From: Fagopyrum homotropicum
Taxonomy: Eukaryota; Streptophyta; Magnoliopsida; Caryophyllales; Polygonaceae
Reading direction: 5' to 3'
Length of the DNA: 64,000 nucleotides
Assembly: GCA_033239125.1 (NCBI GenBank)
Contig: BSWB01000001.1
Coordinates: forward strand, 138,490,981 to 138,554,980
Positions 23,126 through 34,673 of the stretch are shown piece by piece. The notes beneath the pieces are model-generated. The model did not search any database, had not been told where the DNA came from, and worked only from the letters and a program-made list of their open reading frames with translations. Made by a program: the position numbers and the translations under genes. The stretch's first letter is position 1. Each line of letters begins with the position of its first letter.

Positions 23126-24960
23126 GTGAATGCAGTAGGTTATGGACAACCACAACATCAAAGGCCTAGGAACGATCCTTATGCGCAGAATTTCATGCCA
23201 AACTGGCGTGATCAACAGAATTTTCGTTGGAGGGATCAACAAAACCAACAAAAGCAGCCCCGACAAGGTAAGTATCAATCAACTGAGGATATGTTACAGG
23301 TTTTGACTAAGCATTTTGCTACTCATGTCCAAACAACAGAATCCAGCATCAAGAACCTTGAAAAACAGGTTGGGCAAATGGCGGAAGCCATACCAAGGAT
23401 CGAAGCTAGATCCTCCGGAGGATTGCCTTCCCAGACGGTCATAAACCCCAAGGAGAATGTTAGTGCCCTAACATTAAGGAGTGGGAAGCAAATCCAACAG
23501 AAACCAGCAGAAGAATTACAAGACAAACCTTCTGACGAGTTTGCCGCACCCACAGCCGCCCCTGCGGTTGCAACTACGCCCAACCCTGAGCAGACGCCTC
23601 CCTTGCGGCTGGATGTCTCCGCCCCTGCGGTGACAGCCCCTGAGCCGCCTCTGCGCCTGCACTCTGGCGCCCCTGTGGAAAACTCGACAGATAGTTCTAC
23701 GGAGAAGGATTCTTACATCCGACCTGAGTTTCCACCACTGTACTCTGAGAAATCGCCAGCTTCTTTTCCTGAGGCACTAAAGGAGAGAAGAATCATTGAT
23801 GACAAGGATCTCTTTGAGACATTCTCCAAATGTGAGGTAAAGATCCCTCTCTTTAAGTTAGTGAAAAGTATTCCTAAATATGCTCGTTTCTTGAAGGAAC
23901 TTTGCACTATCAAGAGGAATCAGAAGCTGAAGGGGAAACAAAAAGTGCAAGTGAGTGAGCATGTCTCCGCTGTTTTCCAATGTAGAATGCCCAAGAAGTG
24001 CAGCGATCCGGGCATGGTAAGCATTCCTTGTGTTATAGGGGAAACCCGTTTTGACAAAGTCATGCTTGACTTTGGTGCTTCTATAAATGTTTTGCCGTAT
24101 TCTATTTACAAATCACTTGGCCTTGGACCATTAACGGAAACCAGGATTGTAGTATAACCTGTTGATAGATCTAATGTGTACCCGAAAGGGATAATTGAAG
24201 ATGTATTAGTAATGGTAGATAAGCTAATTTTTCCTGCTGATTTCTTTGTAATGGAGATGGAAAATGACTCGCATGCTGCACCCATATTGTTAGGTAGACC
24301 ATTTTTGAAAACTTCCAGGACTAAAATTGATTATGTTAGTGGCAAACTAACCACGGAGTTTGATGGTGAAGTAGTGGAATTTGACATCTATGATGCAATG
24401 AAATTTCCTAGTGATGATCATTCTTTATGTGCTATTGACATTATTGAACCTTTTGTGCAAGATGTGTTTGATAATTCTGATATTGATGAGTTGAAAAATA
24501 TAATTGAGCATGACATTGATAATTTCAAATCAGAATATGTATTAACATCCAGCATGAAAGAGGTCCTAGCCCAATTAGATGGGCATAAGAGGTTGCCTAT
24601 CTCCAATTTGGCCATTGGGCCCACCTTACTAACCCCAAGCAAGAAGCTTGTTCCATCTATAGTGCAGGCACCGGACATAGAATTGAAGAACCTTCCATCT
24701 CACCTCAAGTACGTTTTCCTTGGAGACAACAATACCTTGCCGGTAATCATCTCCAACAAGTTGACTACCCGTCAAGAAGACAAGTTGGTGAAAGTGTTGA
24801 AAGAACATAAGACGGCCCTTGGATGGACCATTGCGGATATCAAAGGGATAAGTCCATCAACTTGCATGCATGGGATCTTACTTGAGGATGAAGCCAAGCC
24901 CTCTCAACAACCGCAACGAAGGTTGAATCCGCCAATGATGGATGTGGTCAAGAAGGAGGT
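23126..24960 (+). pseudogene. Element B gag-pol linker and aspartic protease
   Basis: A Pro/Ala-rich linker (about 23540-23700) is partly built from GC hairpin motifs read as APAV and PPLRL. The protease follows, with DFGASINVLP (about 24068; D-L-G-A-S in sister D), then HAAPILLGRPFLKT and KIDYVSGKLTTEFDGE. A TAA at 24155-24157 replaces Gln seen in D. The protease would cleave the Gag-Pol precursor. Confidence 0.82.
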
Positions 24961-26160
24961 GTTGAAGCTCCTCCAAGCGGATATGATCTTTCCTATTTCG
25001 GATAAATGGTCCCGAGTAAAATGCAAACCGGAGTGAGAGTTTGCATTGACTACCGCAAACTCAACAAGGTAACACGTAAAGACCATTTTCCATTGCCTTT
25101 TATTGACCAAATGTTGGAACGTCTTGCAGGTCATCCGTACTACTGCTTCCTTGATAGATATTCGGGTTACTTCCAAATAGCCATTGCACCGGAAGATCAA
25201 GAAAAGACGACCTTCACTTGCCCATTTGGCACTTTTGCGTACCGCAGAATGTCATTTGGACTTTGCAACGCACCCGACACCTTCCAACGGTGCATGATAA
25301 GTATTTTATCCGAGTACATAGAAAACTTTATTGAAGTCTTCATGGATGATTTTTCCGTCCATGGAGACAGTTTTGATGCATGTTTAGGACATTTAAAACT
25401 TGTTCTTGAAAAATGTGTTGAAACCAATCTAGTTCTTAATTCGGAAAAATGCCATTTCATGATAGAACAAGGAATCGTGCTAGGTCATTTAATATCCTCA
25501 AAAGGGATAGAGGTAGATAAGGCAAAGGTTGATGTAATTCAAAGTTTACCTTATCCTACTAACGTTCGGGAAATTCGATCTTTTCTTGGTCATGTAGGTT
25601 TCTACCGACGGTTCATCAAAGACTTCTCGAAGATCTCGGCACCTATATGTGAATTGCTTAAGAAAGACGTCACCTTCATAGTAGATGAGAGTTGCAAGAG
25701 AGCTTTCAACACTTTGAAGGCATGTCTCACTAGCGCACCAATCATCCGTTCTACGGATTGCGATAACCTTTCGAAATCATGTGTGACGCCAGCGATTACG
25801 CCGTTGGAGCTGTCTTAGGACAGCAAGACGGACGAGCTTCGCATGTGATCCATTATGTGTCTATGACACTCAATGAAGCGCAAATGAATTACTCTACCAC
25901 CGAGAAGAGATACTAGGAGTGGTTTTTGCCCTTGAGAAATTCATACAGTACTTACTTGGAGTAAAGGTGATTATTTTTACTGACCATGCAGCTCTTAGGT
26001 ACCTCATGGCAAAGAGGGAGACTAAGCCACGATTGATCCGATGGGTGCTCCTTCTAAGTGAGTTCAACCTAGAGATACGGGACAAGAAGGGGGCTGAGAA
26101 CCTGGTGGCCGATCATTTGAGCAGGCTAGTGAAGGAAGAGGAGGATCCAGAAAAAGGAAA
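24961..26160 (+). pseudogene. Element B reverse transcriptase and RNase H
   Basis: RT blocks RVCIDYRKLNKVTRKDHFPL, FGLCNAPDTFQRCM, EVFMDDFSVHGDSF (FMDD catalytic box, about 25339) and FLGHVGFYRRFIKDFSKIS are clear. About 70 bp before the first block are missing relative to D, joined at an ATGG microhomology near 25006-25011 with a frame change. RNase H pieces VFALEKF, IIFTDHAALRYL and NLVADHLSRL are present, but a frameshift near 25770-25910 breaks its first part. Confidence 0.85.
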
Positions 26161-26279
26161 GGAGATAGCTGGAAGTTTTCCAGACGACACATTTTACACA
26201 ACCCTCTGTTGTGTAACCGCCCCCGCACATCACACTTCCCGCCCCTGCGGCTCAGTCTGTGCGCCCCTGCGGAATTGTC

Positions 26280-27612
26280 GACAGAGGTTTGTCTTAAGCT
26301 CCAGTCTTTTAAGCCTTGGTTTGCTGACATTGTGAACTTCATGGTCAGGAATGAGTATCCTCCAGACTTCACCAAGGCACAACGAGAGAAGGTGAAGGCT
26401 GAAGCTCGACATTACGTTTGGGACGATCCTTATCTTTGGAAACATTGTAGTGACCAAGTGATCCGCCATTGCATTCCAGATAATGAGGTACAATATGTCC
26501 TAACCTTCTGTTATTCCGAAGCATGTGGGGGGCATTTTGGGGCAAACAAAACTGCAAGAAAAGTTTTGGATGCCAGTTTCTTTTGGCCACACATTTTTAG
26601 AGACGCTTTTGCATTTTGCAAAGTGTGTGATAGATGCCAAAGGGTAGGAAACATTTCAAGGAGACATGAAATGCCCCAATCCTCCCTTATATTTTGTGAA
26701 ATATTTCATGTTTTGGGAATTGATTTCATAGGGCCTTTTCCTACTTCATTTGGGCATACATATATTTTACTTGCGGTGGGCTATGTTTCCAAGTGGGTGG
26801 AAGCAAAGGCCACCAAAACTGATGATTCAAAAGTGGTTACAGTATTCCTTAAGGAAAATATTTTTGCACGATTTGGAATTCCGAAAGTCTTAATCAGTGA
26901 TAGGGGTACCCATTTCTGCAACAAGACGATCACAACCCTCATTAAGAAGTACCACGTCCACCAACGAGTGTCAACAACTTACCATCCACAAACAAATGGC
27001 CAAGCTAAGGTATCCAACCGGGAAATTAAGACTATCCTCGAAAAGACGGTCTCTCCCGGAAGGAAGGATTGGAGTGCAAGGCTAAACGACACTCTATGGG
27101 CATATCGGACAGCCTACAAGACTCCTATAGGGATGTCTTCTTTCAGGCTCGTGTTTGGGAAAGCTTGCCACCTTCCGGTGGAGCTAGAGCACAAAGCTTG
27201 GTGGACGGTAAAAAAGTGCAACATGAACATAGAGGAAGTGGGAGAATTCCGGAAACTCAATTTTCAAGAGTTGGAGGAGTTAAGATTAGATGTGTATGAC
27301 CATGCCACTACATACAAAGAAAAAACCAAAGCATGACATGACCAAAATATTCTCCGGAAGGACTTCAAGGTAGGTAATAAGGTACTTCTCTTTCAATCAC
27401 GTTTGAAACTTTTTGCACGTAAGCTGCGCTCAAGGTGGACAGGGCCGTTCGTGATAGCTGAAGTATACCCTCACGGAGCTGTGGATCTTTATGATCCCCA
27501 AACGCACAAGGTGTTCAAGGTAAACGGATAAAGGCTAAAGCCTTACCTTGAAGGAGTAAAGAATGATCCAATTGATGAGATGGTTCTGGAGGAGGCACAA
27601 TCAGAGAGGTAG
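26280..27612 (+). pseudogene. Element B integrase
   Basis: The zinc-binding region has CGGHFGANKTARKVLDASFF then KVCDRCQ (H-x-H/C-x2-C type, about 26520-26640). The catalytic core has GIDFIGPFP, VLISDRGTHFCN and the Glu of QAKVSNREIK, so all D, D and E positions remain. A C-terminal region KDFKVGNKVLLFQSRLKLF and QTHKVFKVNG follows. Two stops lie in the tail, a TGA near 27335 (Trp in D) and a TAA near 27529 (Gln in D). Confidence 0.87.
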
Positions 27613-27699
27613 AGCCCTTACGTCGAGCCAACGACGTAAAACAAAGGCACTGTTCGAGAGGCAACACGAAGGAATAAGAAGAGGAGTCTTTGTCAAGAA

Positions 27700-28481
27700 A
27701 ACCACCCCTACGGATTAGTGTCCCCGCCCCTGCGGTGACACTATTGCCCTGCGCCGCGCCAACGCTGGGCTTGCGTCCGCTGAAGCCCTTGTCACCACCC
27801 CCGCGGTGACATCCATGCGCCCCTACGGCGGTCACTCTTTACACGCATTCTTAGCGCCGCCCCCGGCGCTGAGCCTGCGCCCCCTCTTCCTTGTCACCGC
27901 CCCTGCGGTGACAAGCCCCCACCCCTGCGGTTTTTCCCAGAAAAGAAAAAAAAAATAAGAAAACCCAAAATGCCCTACGCCTACCCCACCCACTCACTCT
28001 TTCTCCTCATCAACCACAACTCTCCCTCGCACCTTACCTCTCTCAAACTCACGCCCCTGCACCCTCATCAAACCCTCAAACGCCACCCTCTGCAAACGCC
28101 CCTGCGCCACCTCCGACAACCCAGCCAACGCCCTCAACACGCCCCTACGCCACCAGCTTTTACTACCACCAACACCTTGCACATTCTTTAACCCTCCAAC
28201 ACGTTACTCCTTCACACACTCTTTCCCCTCCACTACGCACCACTTCCGGCAATGTCTCCACCAGCAAGAAACCACCACAAGGCTTCCCAGCTCCACTACT
28301 TTCATCGCTGTCAGAAATTGCCCCTCTGCACTTCTCCCGCCCTGCACCTGCAAGCTGCCGCACATGCGGCTCACCGCCCCTGCGCATCCTCCAGCCGCCC
28401 CTGCAGAAAACACAGCAAAGGGTTCGTCTTCTTTCTCTGTATTTGAAAGTTGCTAATTCCTTTACTTAATCAACTGCAAGA
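27700..28481 (+). repeat. GC-hairpin-rich spacer between pol and env-like ORF of element B
   Basis: This non-coding stretch is dense in GCCCCTGC-centred palindromes. The longest is a perfect 11-bp stem, CTTGTCACCGC with loop CCCT and GCGGTGACAAG (27890-27915). Another is AGCGCCG, loop CCCC, CGGCGCT (27853-27870). From 27960 the sequence is C-rich with few Gs and then leads to the env-like start. Confidence 0.8.
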
Positions 28482-29846
28482 ATGGAACCACAAAAGAAGT
28501 CCAAGATGTCGGAGGCTGAGAAGACTCGCTATAAGATTGTGCAAGATCGGGTTGTGTATGCAACTCGGTTTTTGCACGTTCCTACCTTAGAGAAGTTAGG
28601 CATGTTGGAGAGCATGCAATCGTTCCTTAACAATGCTGGGCTCGGAAACTTTCTGAACAAAAGTGCTCCAATATATCCCGAGCTCAACCGCCAGTTCATA
28701 GCCACCTTCACCATGGAGAAGGAGGATCATGTGTGTGTTGGACTTACCTTCAAGTTCAACAAGACGAAATACACACTTGATTACTTTCAGCTGCAGGAAG
28801 CCTTCGGTGTGACGCTCAACCCCTCCGAGAACTGGTGGGAGACGGTCCCGACGCCGGACATTTGTGAGTTTTTTGCAGGCCGCTACCTGATATGAGTTTC
28901 ATGCCGGGGGTGAGTACTTCAACAAACTCACTCACCCCTGTTTGAGGCTCCTCTCCAAGATTCTCATGAGTGTCTTCTGTGGACACAAAGAGGAGAACAA
29001 GGTCGCTCTCAAGGACCTTCCACTGCTGTACGCCTGCCTTCCGATGAGCGAGAAGGTGATGGATTGACAATATCTCTTCCTTACCGCTTTAAAGCGGATT
29101 AGGAAGAACGAGCCAAGGGACATTCTTGGTGGTGGGGTGATCTCCTTGATCGCCTCACAAGTCATGGATCTTTCCAGCCTAGAGGATGGGTTGGAGGCGC
29201 CTCTCTACACGGAGGGGATGTTGAGGAGGTGCAAACTCCTCAGGAGGGACGGGGACAACCTCTTTTGGTTTCATTTGCAGATGGGAGCCATATCACATAT
29301 CTCTCCCGGCCACTTCTATTTGGAGACGAGATCTCCGAGCTTTACATCCCGGCTGACCCTTTCGTGCCGAGGCGGCCTTTGGTGGCCATTGTTGAGAGGC
29401 ACGCTGCGAGCTCCATCCGGGCTCAGTTTGAGGGCCACATGCCCATCCCCGACGATGAGGAGATGCCCACCGCGGCACCGGAGGAGGATCCGGCTCTTGC
29501 AAGCCTTCAGGCGCAGATGGCGGCGTTGAACACCCAACACCAGGCATGGCAGTCCGACTATCAGCGGACCATGCTTGAGTAGCAGCAGAGCTGGCAGACG
29601 AGCTTCGCCACCTCCATGACCTCCCACTTTGACTGGAGATAGGATATTTGGCAGGCGGCGCAGCAGCAACAACTCGAGGCTCAGCAGTTGGCTTGGCAAG
29701 CCAGCTTTGAGACCTCATTTGGCCGTCGGATGGATGCTCAACAGACCCGCATCGACGACATCTACCGCTTCCAGGAGCATTTCTTCTGCCACTTCCCGTA
29801 CCCACCGGAGGAGGGTCCGGATGGTCCAGCCGGACCATCCCACTAG
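28482..29846 (+). pseudogene. Element B env-like ORF (Athila 3' ORF)
   Basis: It starts MEPQKKSKMSEAEKTRY at 28482, continues with YATRFLHVPTLEKLGMLESM, CVGLTFKFNKTKYTLDYFQL and QEAFGVTLNPSENWWE, then frameshifts near 28890. The later part includes GDEISELYIPADPFVPRRP and a Gln-rich coiled tail (LQAQMAALNTQHQAWQ). Position after integrase and the FxLxx-EAFGV pattern match the env-like ORF of Athila elements. No membrane segment was seen, and its role in this group is unknown. At least three stops interrupt it, two of them TAG. Confidence 0.7.
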
Positions 29847-30052
29847 TGGTATCATCCTTTCTCCCTTTCCCACATTTATCTTTGCTTCATTTTGCACTTT
29901 GAGGGCAAAGTGTGCTTCAAGTATGGGGGAGGGAATTATCATTGCTTGTATAGTTGCTTAAGTTGTTTTTGAGTATGTTTGCTTTGAGTTGTAGTTTGAA
30001 ATTCAGAAAAAAAAGCAAAAGAAAATGAATAGAAGGCATGAAAATCCTTAGA

Positions 30053-30208
30053 TAAACCGAAAACCCGAAAGGGCGGTTTAGGCAAAAACAAGGTAGTCCG
30101 ACCAACCTTAGGTTGGTGCAAAATTGGACTTGAGGGATGTGAGTTCCAAGTGAGATCATCAAAGAAAAGAAGAAGAGTGGCAAGGTGAAAACCCGAAAGG
30201 GCACCTTG
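30053..30208 (+). other. Three stem-loops in the 3' non-coding region of element B
   Basis: Hairpin 1 is TAAACCG, loop AAAACCCGAAAGGG, CGGTTTA (30053-30080). Hairpin 3 is CAAGGTG, the identical 14-nt loop, CACCTTG (30181-30208). Between them lies ACCAACC, TTA, GGTTGGT (30101-30117). The loop holds CCC-GAAA-GGG, a potential tetraloop mini-stem. Element D keeps versions near 45520-45670. A packaging, dimerisation or reverse-transcription role is inference. Confidence 0.65.
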
Positions 30209-30470
30209 GCAAAATGAGTGGCACCGAGTGTAGGTTTCCTTTCCGACGTTTGGCGGCATAAGAAGGGGAGTCATAAGGAGGTTGTCCGGGTAGGTCAATC
30301 TTGGAGCAATAACGATGGTAGTTTTCTCACCTTTTTCTCACATTCTCTCTCTTTCTCCTTTATTTCTTGGTTTTTTCTTTTTCATTGTCTATGCTTCTTG
30401 CCCATGCTTCCTGAGGCCTTTAAGTCTAAAACTACTGTCATTTGTTTTACTCGGGATGAGTAAAAGGTCT

Positions 30471-30485
30471 AAGTATGGGGGAGTT
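30471..30485 (+). other. Element B polypurine tract
   Basis: AAGTATGGGGGAGTT directly precedes the 3' LTR, the place of plus-strand priming. A second, similar tract, AAGTATGGGGGAGGG, lies upstream at about 29919-29933 and may be an internal priming site or a duplicate. Confidence 0.75.
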
Positions 30486-31994
30486 TGATAGGTGATGAAA
30501 TCACTATCATTTATGTTAGTTTTTGGAGTCTTTTTATTACATTAGTGTCGGTTTATGCTACTAACTCCTTGGTCCAGAAGAAGAAGACTAAAAGAAGATA
30601 AAGAAGGAGTTATAACCACTTAGGAGTTGAGGACCATTCACGAAGCAAAGCTTCTGTTGCCTCACCGCCCCCGCGGAGAAGTGTCACCGCCCCTGCGGGT
30701 GACACCATACTCCGGAGCGCAGTCTGCGCCTTCGCCAGAACGAAGATTGTCACCGCGCCCTGCGCCACTCCCTGGCGCCCCTGCGGTGACTTATCCGGAA
30801 GAATCGAAGACCGGCGCCCATGCGCCTCTACCTGCGTCTCACCCTGCGAAGCTGTGAAGCTGAAGAGTTAGTGTCACCGCCCCTGCATTGACACTGAGCC
30901 GCCCGTACGGCTCAGCATCTGAAGCGATAGAAAGTTTAAGAGTCAGACGTTTGAAGATCATTAATGATCCGTCCCTGCGGAACTGCTAGGCCGCCCCTAC
31001 GGCTACGAAGAAGATCAAACGTTTTCACCTATACCGCCCCTGCGGATCTGAAGGCCGCCCCTGCGGTTCAGCGACAAAGACTTTACTCCTGCTGTTTACA
31101 CCACCTTTATGGCATTAAAGGTGGCTGTTTTGGCCGGCCATTCACTCCTATTTAGTGTCATTTGTAGTATAAATAGAACCATGGTTGATTGCTAGAAGCA
31201 TCCAATTTTAGATCTATCATTTCCCTTTGTAATTCTCTCTTGCTACCTTGGTAATGAGTTGCTAGTTCCCTTGCTACATTGGGTTGATTTGAAGTTGCAT
31301 TATTACTTTGGTTGTAAGTCATTTCTAATATAAGTTTATATTCAGTAATACTTTGTGTTTCCTTGATCTTCATTGTCTAATTGCATGTTTTATTATCACT
31401 TAAGATTGATCACCTTAGGTTCTAAAGTACATGCAAAGAACTAGGATTAATAGATTCCGGGTTCGGGTCTTTAATCCAGTAGTAAACTTTAAGTAATAAC
31501 GGGATGTAATTTCTTAAAGAAAAGTAAAACAAATATAAAGATAAGTTTAACGGTTTTAATCTTTTCTTTATATCCCTTAGTCTTTATTTGAAAGCTAACT
31601 TGTGAATTGTTCTTGTAGGTTTACGGAACACTAACTTGTTAAGTTGTGTTGATGCCGGTTGGCTCAACACATATATATGATCGAGACGGGAGATTACTTG
31701 AAAACTTGTAAAAAGGAACTCACCAAAGTAGTAATCGCATGTTAAGAATCAACCTAGTGTAGATTCACCCATCATCATCTTACTCGTTGTATTACTTGCT
31801 TTCTATTTTTGTGTGCACCAATTCATCCAAACCCCCCCCCTTGTTACTTGGTTCTATAATCAATAATTGAAATTAATAAAAATAACCAAACTCTCATGGG
31901 TTCGACCCTTACTTAACCACTATACTTGTTCTAGTGTTGAGTTCGGAAATTACTTTGAAAGGATATAAACGACCTAAGGAAATATCCTCGTTCA
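30486..31994 (+). repeat. Element B 3' LTR
   Basis: 1509 bp, homologous to the 5' LTR throughout and differing by scattered substitutions and small indels, including inside the GC hairpin motifs. Followed by TSD CATAT. Confidence 0.93.
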
Positions 31995-32175
31995 CATATT
32001 ATTTTCTAAATATACATACCAAATATGTATTTACAATATATACATTTATCATTCAATATTAAGTTACCAATCCAACTAATTTTATTAGTTCATTGATAGT
32101 AGCAAATCAATGGCAAAAAAAAGAGCGAATGACCATTAAGTCCCACATGAGGAAGGAACATCCTATTTATGGGGT
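31995..32175. other. Host flank between elements B and D
   Basis: AT-rich sequence containing the B target duplication at its left edge. No gene is seen. It probably continues the host sequence left of 20604. Confidence 0.5.
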
Positions 32176-32943
32176 TGACAAGGATAATTTCTTAATTTAT
32201 ATCCTATCAAAGTGATTTTCCTAACTCAATACTAAAGCAAGTATAGTGATTAAGTAAGGGTTGAACCCAAGAGAGTTGAGTTAAGTTTTAATTAAATTCA
32301 ATTATCGATTATGTAACCAAGTAGGGGGGGGTTGGAGTGAATTGATACGAAACAAAATAAGAAAGAAAATAAAGAGGTGAATAGATTTATGAGAGATGAA
32401 CTACACTAGGTTGAATCTTAGCATGCAATGCTACTTTGGTTGGTTCCTTTTATAAGTGTTTAGCAATGTTCTCGTCTTGATCATATATATGTGTTGAGCC
32501 AACCGGCATCAACACAACTTAACAAGTTAATGTCCCGTAGACCTACAAGAACAAGTCACAAGTTAGCTTTTAAACAAAGACAAAGAGATATAAAGAGAAG
32601 AATAAAACCATTAGACTTTTCTTTATATTTGTATTCCTTTTCCTTTAAGTAATCACAACCAGCTTTAACCTAAATGTTTTCTACTAGATTAAAGACCCAA
32701 ACCCGGAATCTATTAATCCTAGTTCTTTGCATGCAATTAAACACTAAGGTGATCAAACTAAGTGATAAGAAACATGCAATTAGATAAGTGAAGCACAAGG
32801 AATACAAAACATATACTGAATAATACTTATATTAAAAACGCTTGGAGTTCTTCATTGCCACAGGGGCGACCTTCAGGACCACAGGGGCGGTTTAGGCAAA
32901 AACGCTTGGAGTTCTTCATTGCCGCAGGGGCGGCCTAGAAATT
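32176..32943 (-). repeat. Element D 3' LTR, distal part
   Basis: Matches the first part of the 54519 LTR almost base for base, up to the position where C is inserted. At 32860-32935 it carries GC hairpin motifs such as CCGCAGGGGCGG. It ends with AAATT (32939-32943), the left copy of the C target duplication. Confidence 0.9.
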
Positions 32944-34673
32944 TGTTCGCTCCAAACGGTGTGTGCAAGCTTTAAATTTATAACCCTAGACTTAAGCTTA
33001 AAACAAGGATGCGAACCCGCAGTGTACGGGTCAATCGTAGTAAAAGCAAGAAAATTCCAGGGGTCGATCACAGGGACTCGGTGAAACAAAGTCAATACGA
33101 TGTGCTTATGTCAATACTAACCACAAGAGCGATTAACACAATCAAAGATGAATAAGAAGTCAATAAAGCAAACATGCAATTCTAGGGATTAAAGCATCTA
33201 GTTGTGGTTCCAACTCAAGATCTATAGATAAGCGGACAAAGCTGAGATTTTTGCGTGGGGAAGGTGTTTCTAAAGTGGAGTAGATCACCGGGTAAGTCTC
33301 ACTACACATTAATCCTAAACCGTAACTCCTATTACCGGGTAAGTCTCAAGGAATCAAGATAAAGAACTATAACCTCAAACTAACACACCATCTAAGGGAA
33401 TAGAATCAACCTTTACCGGGTAAGTCTCAGGCTAACTCACGAAGATGGGATGAAAGCACACTCAAACCCCAATAAAGGATAAACCTCTATTACCTACACT
33501 TATGATCGTTGGTACACAAACTAGGGAATTACCGGGTAAGTCTCATCCTAAGCTTGCTTTGAACCAGGAAAGGTGTAATAAGAATAGGATTTGGCAAACT
33601 CTAACACTTAACTCTCAGTTATGGATCAGATAAGTCACCTCGGTCAGCCAGTTTCCACCCCGGCCGAGGTGTTCATCGACTGAACGAGATGCTTAGGGTT
33701 AAGGTTAAAGACTCGAACTTTCAGGATCCTACTGGAATCTAAGATTATTCTATCATCGTTTTTCCCACAACCTTCAGCCAATCACCCTAGAATCACACAA
33801 GGAAATTAGCCACTCATCATCATTATGAAAGTATTAAGATATATGGGAAGAAGGTGAATATTTGAACAAAGAAGAATTTAATGAAAAGACTTCAATAACT
33901 GAATCAAATATCACAACAAAGCGTTCCTTGAATAACAATCCAAAAAGACAAGACAACAATTGAGGGAATTGAAGACAATCTTACAAAACCCTTCAATAAA
34001 GCTATAAAAGCTATGGACTTCAATCTTCCTTCAACCTTCAAAAAGGTTCTTCAACTCTCCCAACTTGGAGTAGGCTGCTGCTGCGTATTTTTCGGTGTAA
34101 GCGGGATGCCGGAATTATGGGAAATCCGACCCTTTTTATAGGAAAATAACCCTCCAAAGATAATAAATCTTAGAAAGATATTTTCCCATAAATATAGGTA
34201 AAATATATGATTCTGCATATCTCCTTCCTTCCAGGAGCCAAGCCCAAAAATATAAGATCACTTTCCAAATTTAAAAGATCTCCTCCAAGAATAAAATATT
34301 CTCGCCGCGTCCTAGGTGTTTGCCTCGGTCGAGTCGGCCTCTCTGGATCACCTCGGTCGAGGTGAACCTCTGATCAACCGAGGTGAGTCACAACTGAATG
34401 TGAAATATCTCAAAACTGGTCCAAAGTAAATCTTTAATCCATGGCTATGCTTCCTGGATGTAGCTCTAAATGACTCATGACTCCTTTTGCTCCTTTTTGA
34501 TGCAAAACGTACCAAATTACCTGCAATTACAACGAAACTAGGTGTAGACCTCGATTCTCGCAAAGGTAGATGAAATGGTAGTAAAATCACATAATGTACA
34601 CACAAACATGCAGATTACGAAAGATAAAACGTCCAAACAAACTCCAAAATATAGACTATAATTCATGCTATCA
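32944..34673 (-). repeat. Element C 3' LTR
   Basis: 1730 bp. It carries four copies of ACCGGGTAAGTCTCA (33287, 33334, 33415, 33531) and several CCTCGGTCGAGG palindromes, for example CACCTCGGTCGAGGTG at 34349-34364. Confidence 0.95.

Larger units (their letters stand above)
20604..31994 (+). mobile_element. Element B: full-length Athila-type Ty3/gypsy LTR retrotransposon
   Basis: Two LTRs (20604-22118 and 30486-31994) begin TG and end CA, and the whole is flanked by CATAT on both sides (20599-20603 and 31995-31999). Order inside is primer site for tRNA-Asp, gag, protease, RT, RNase H, integrase, GC-hairpin-rich spacer, env-like ORF, structured 3' region and polypurine tract. The order, primer and extra 3' ORF fit the Athila lineage. 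Frames are broken by stops and a deletion of about 70 bp in RT, so it is not autonomous now. Confidence 0.93.

Noticed and set aside
29293..29838. 181-codon minus-strand open frame
   Set aside because: Antisense of the GC-rich env-like ORF of element B.
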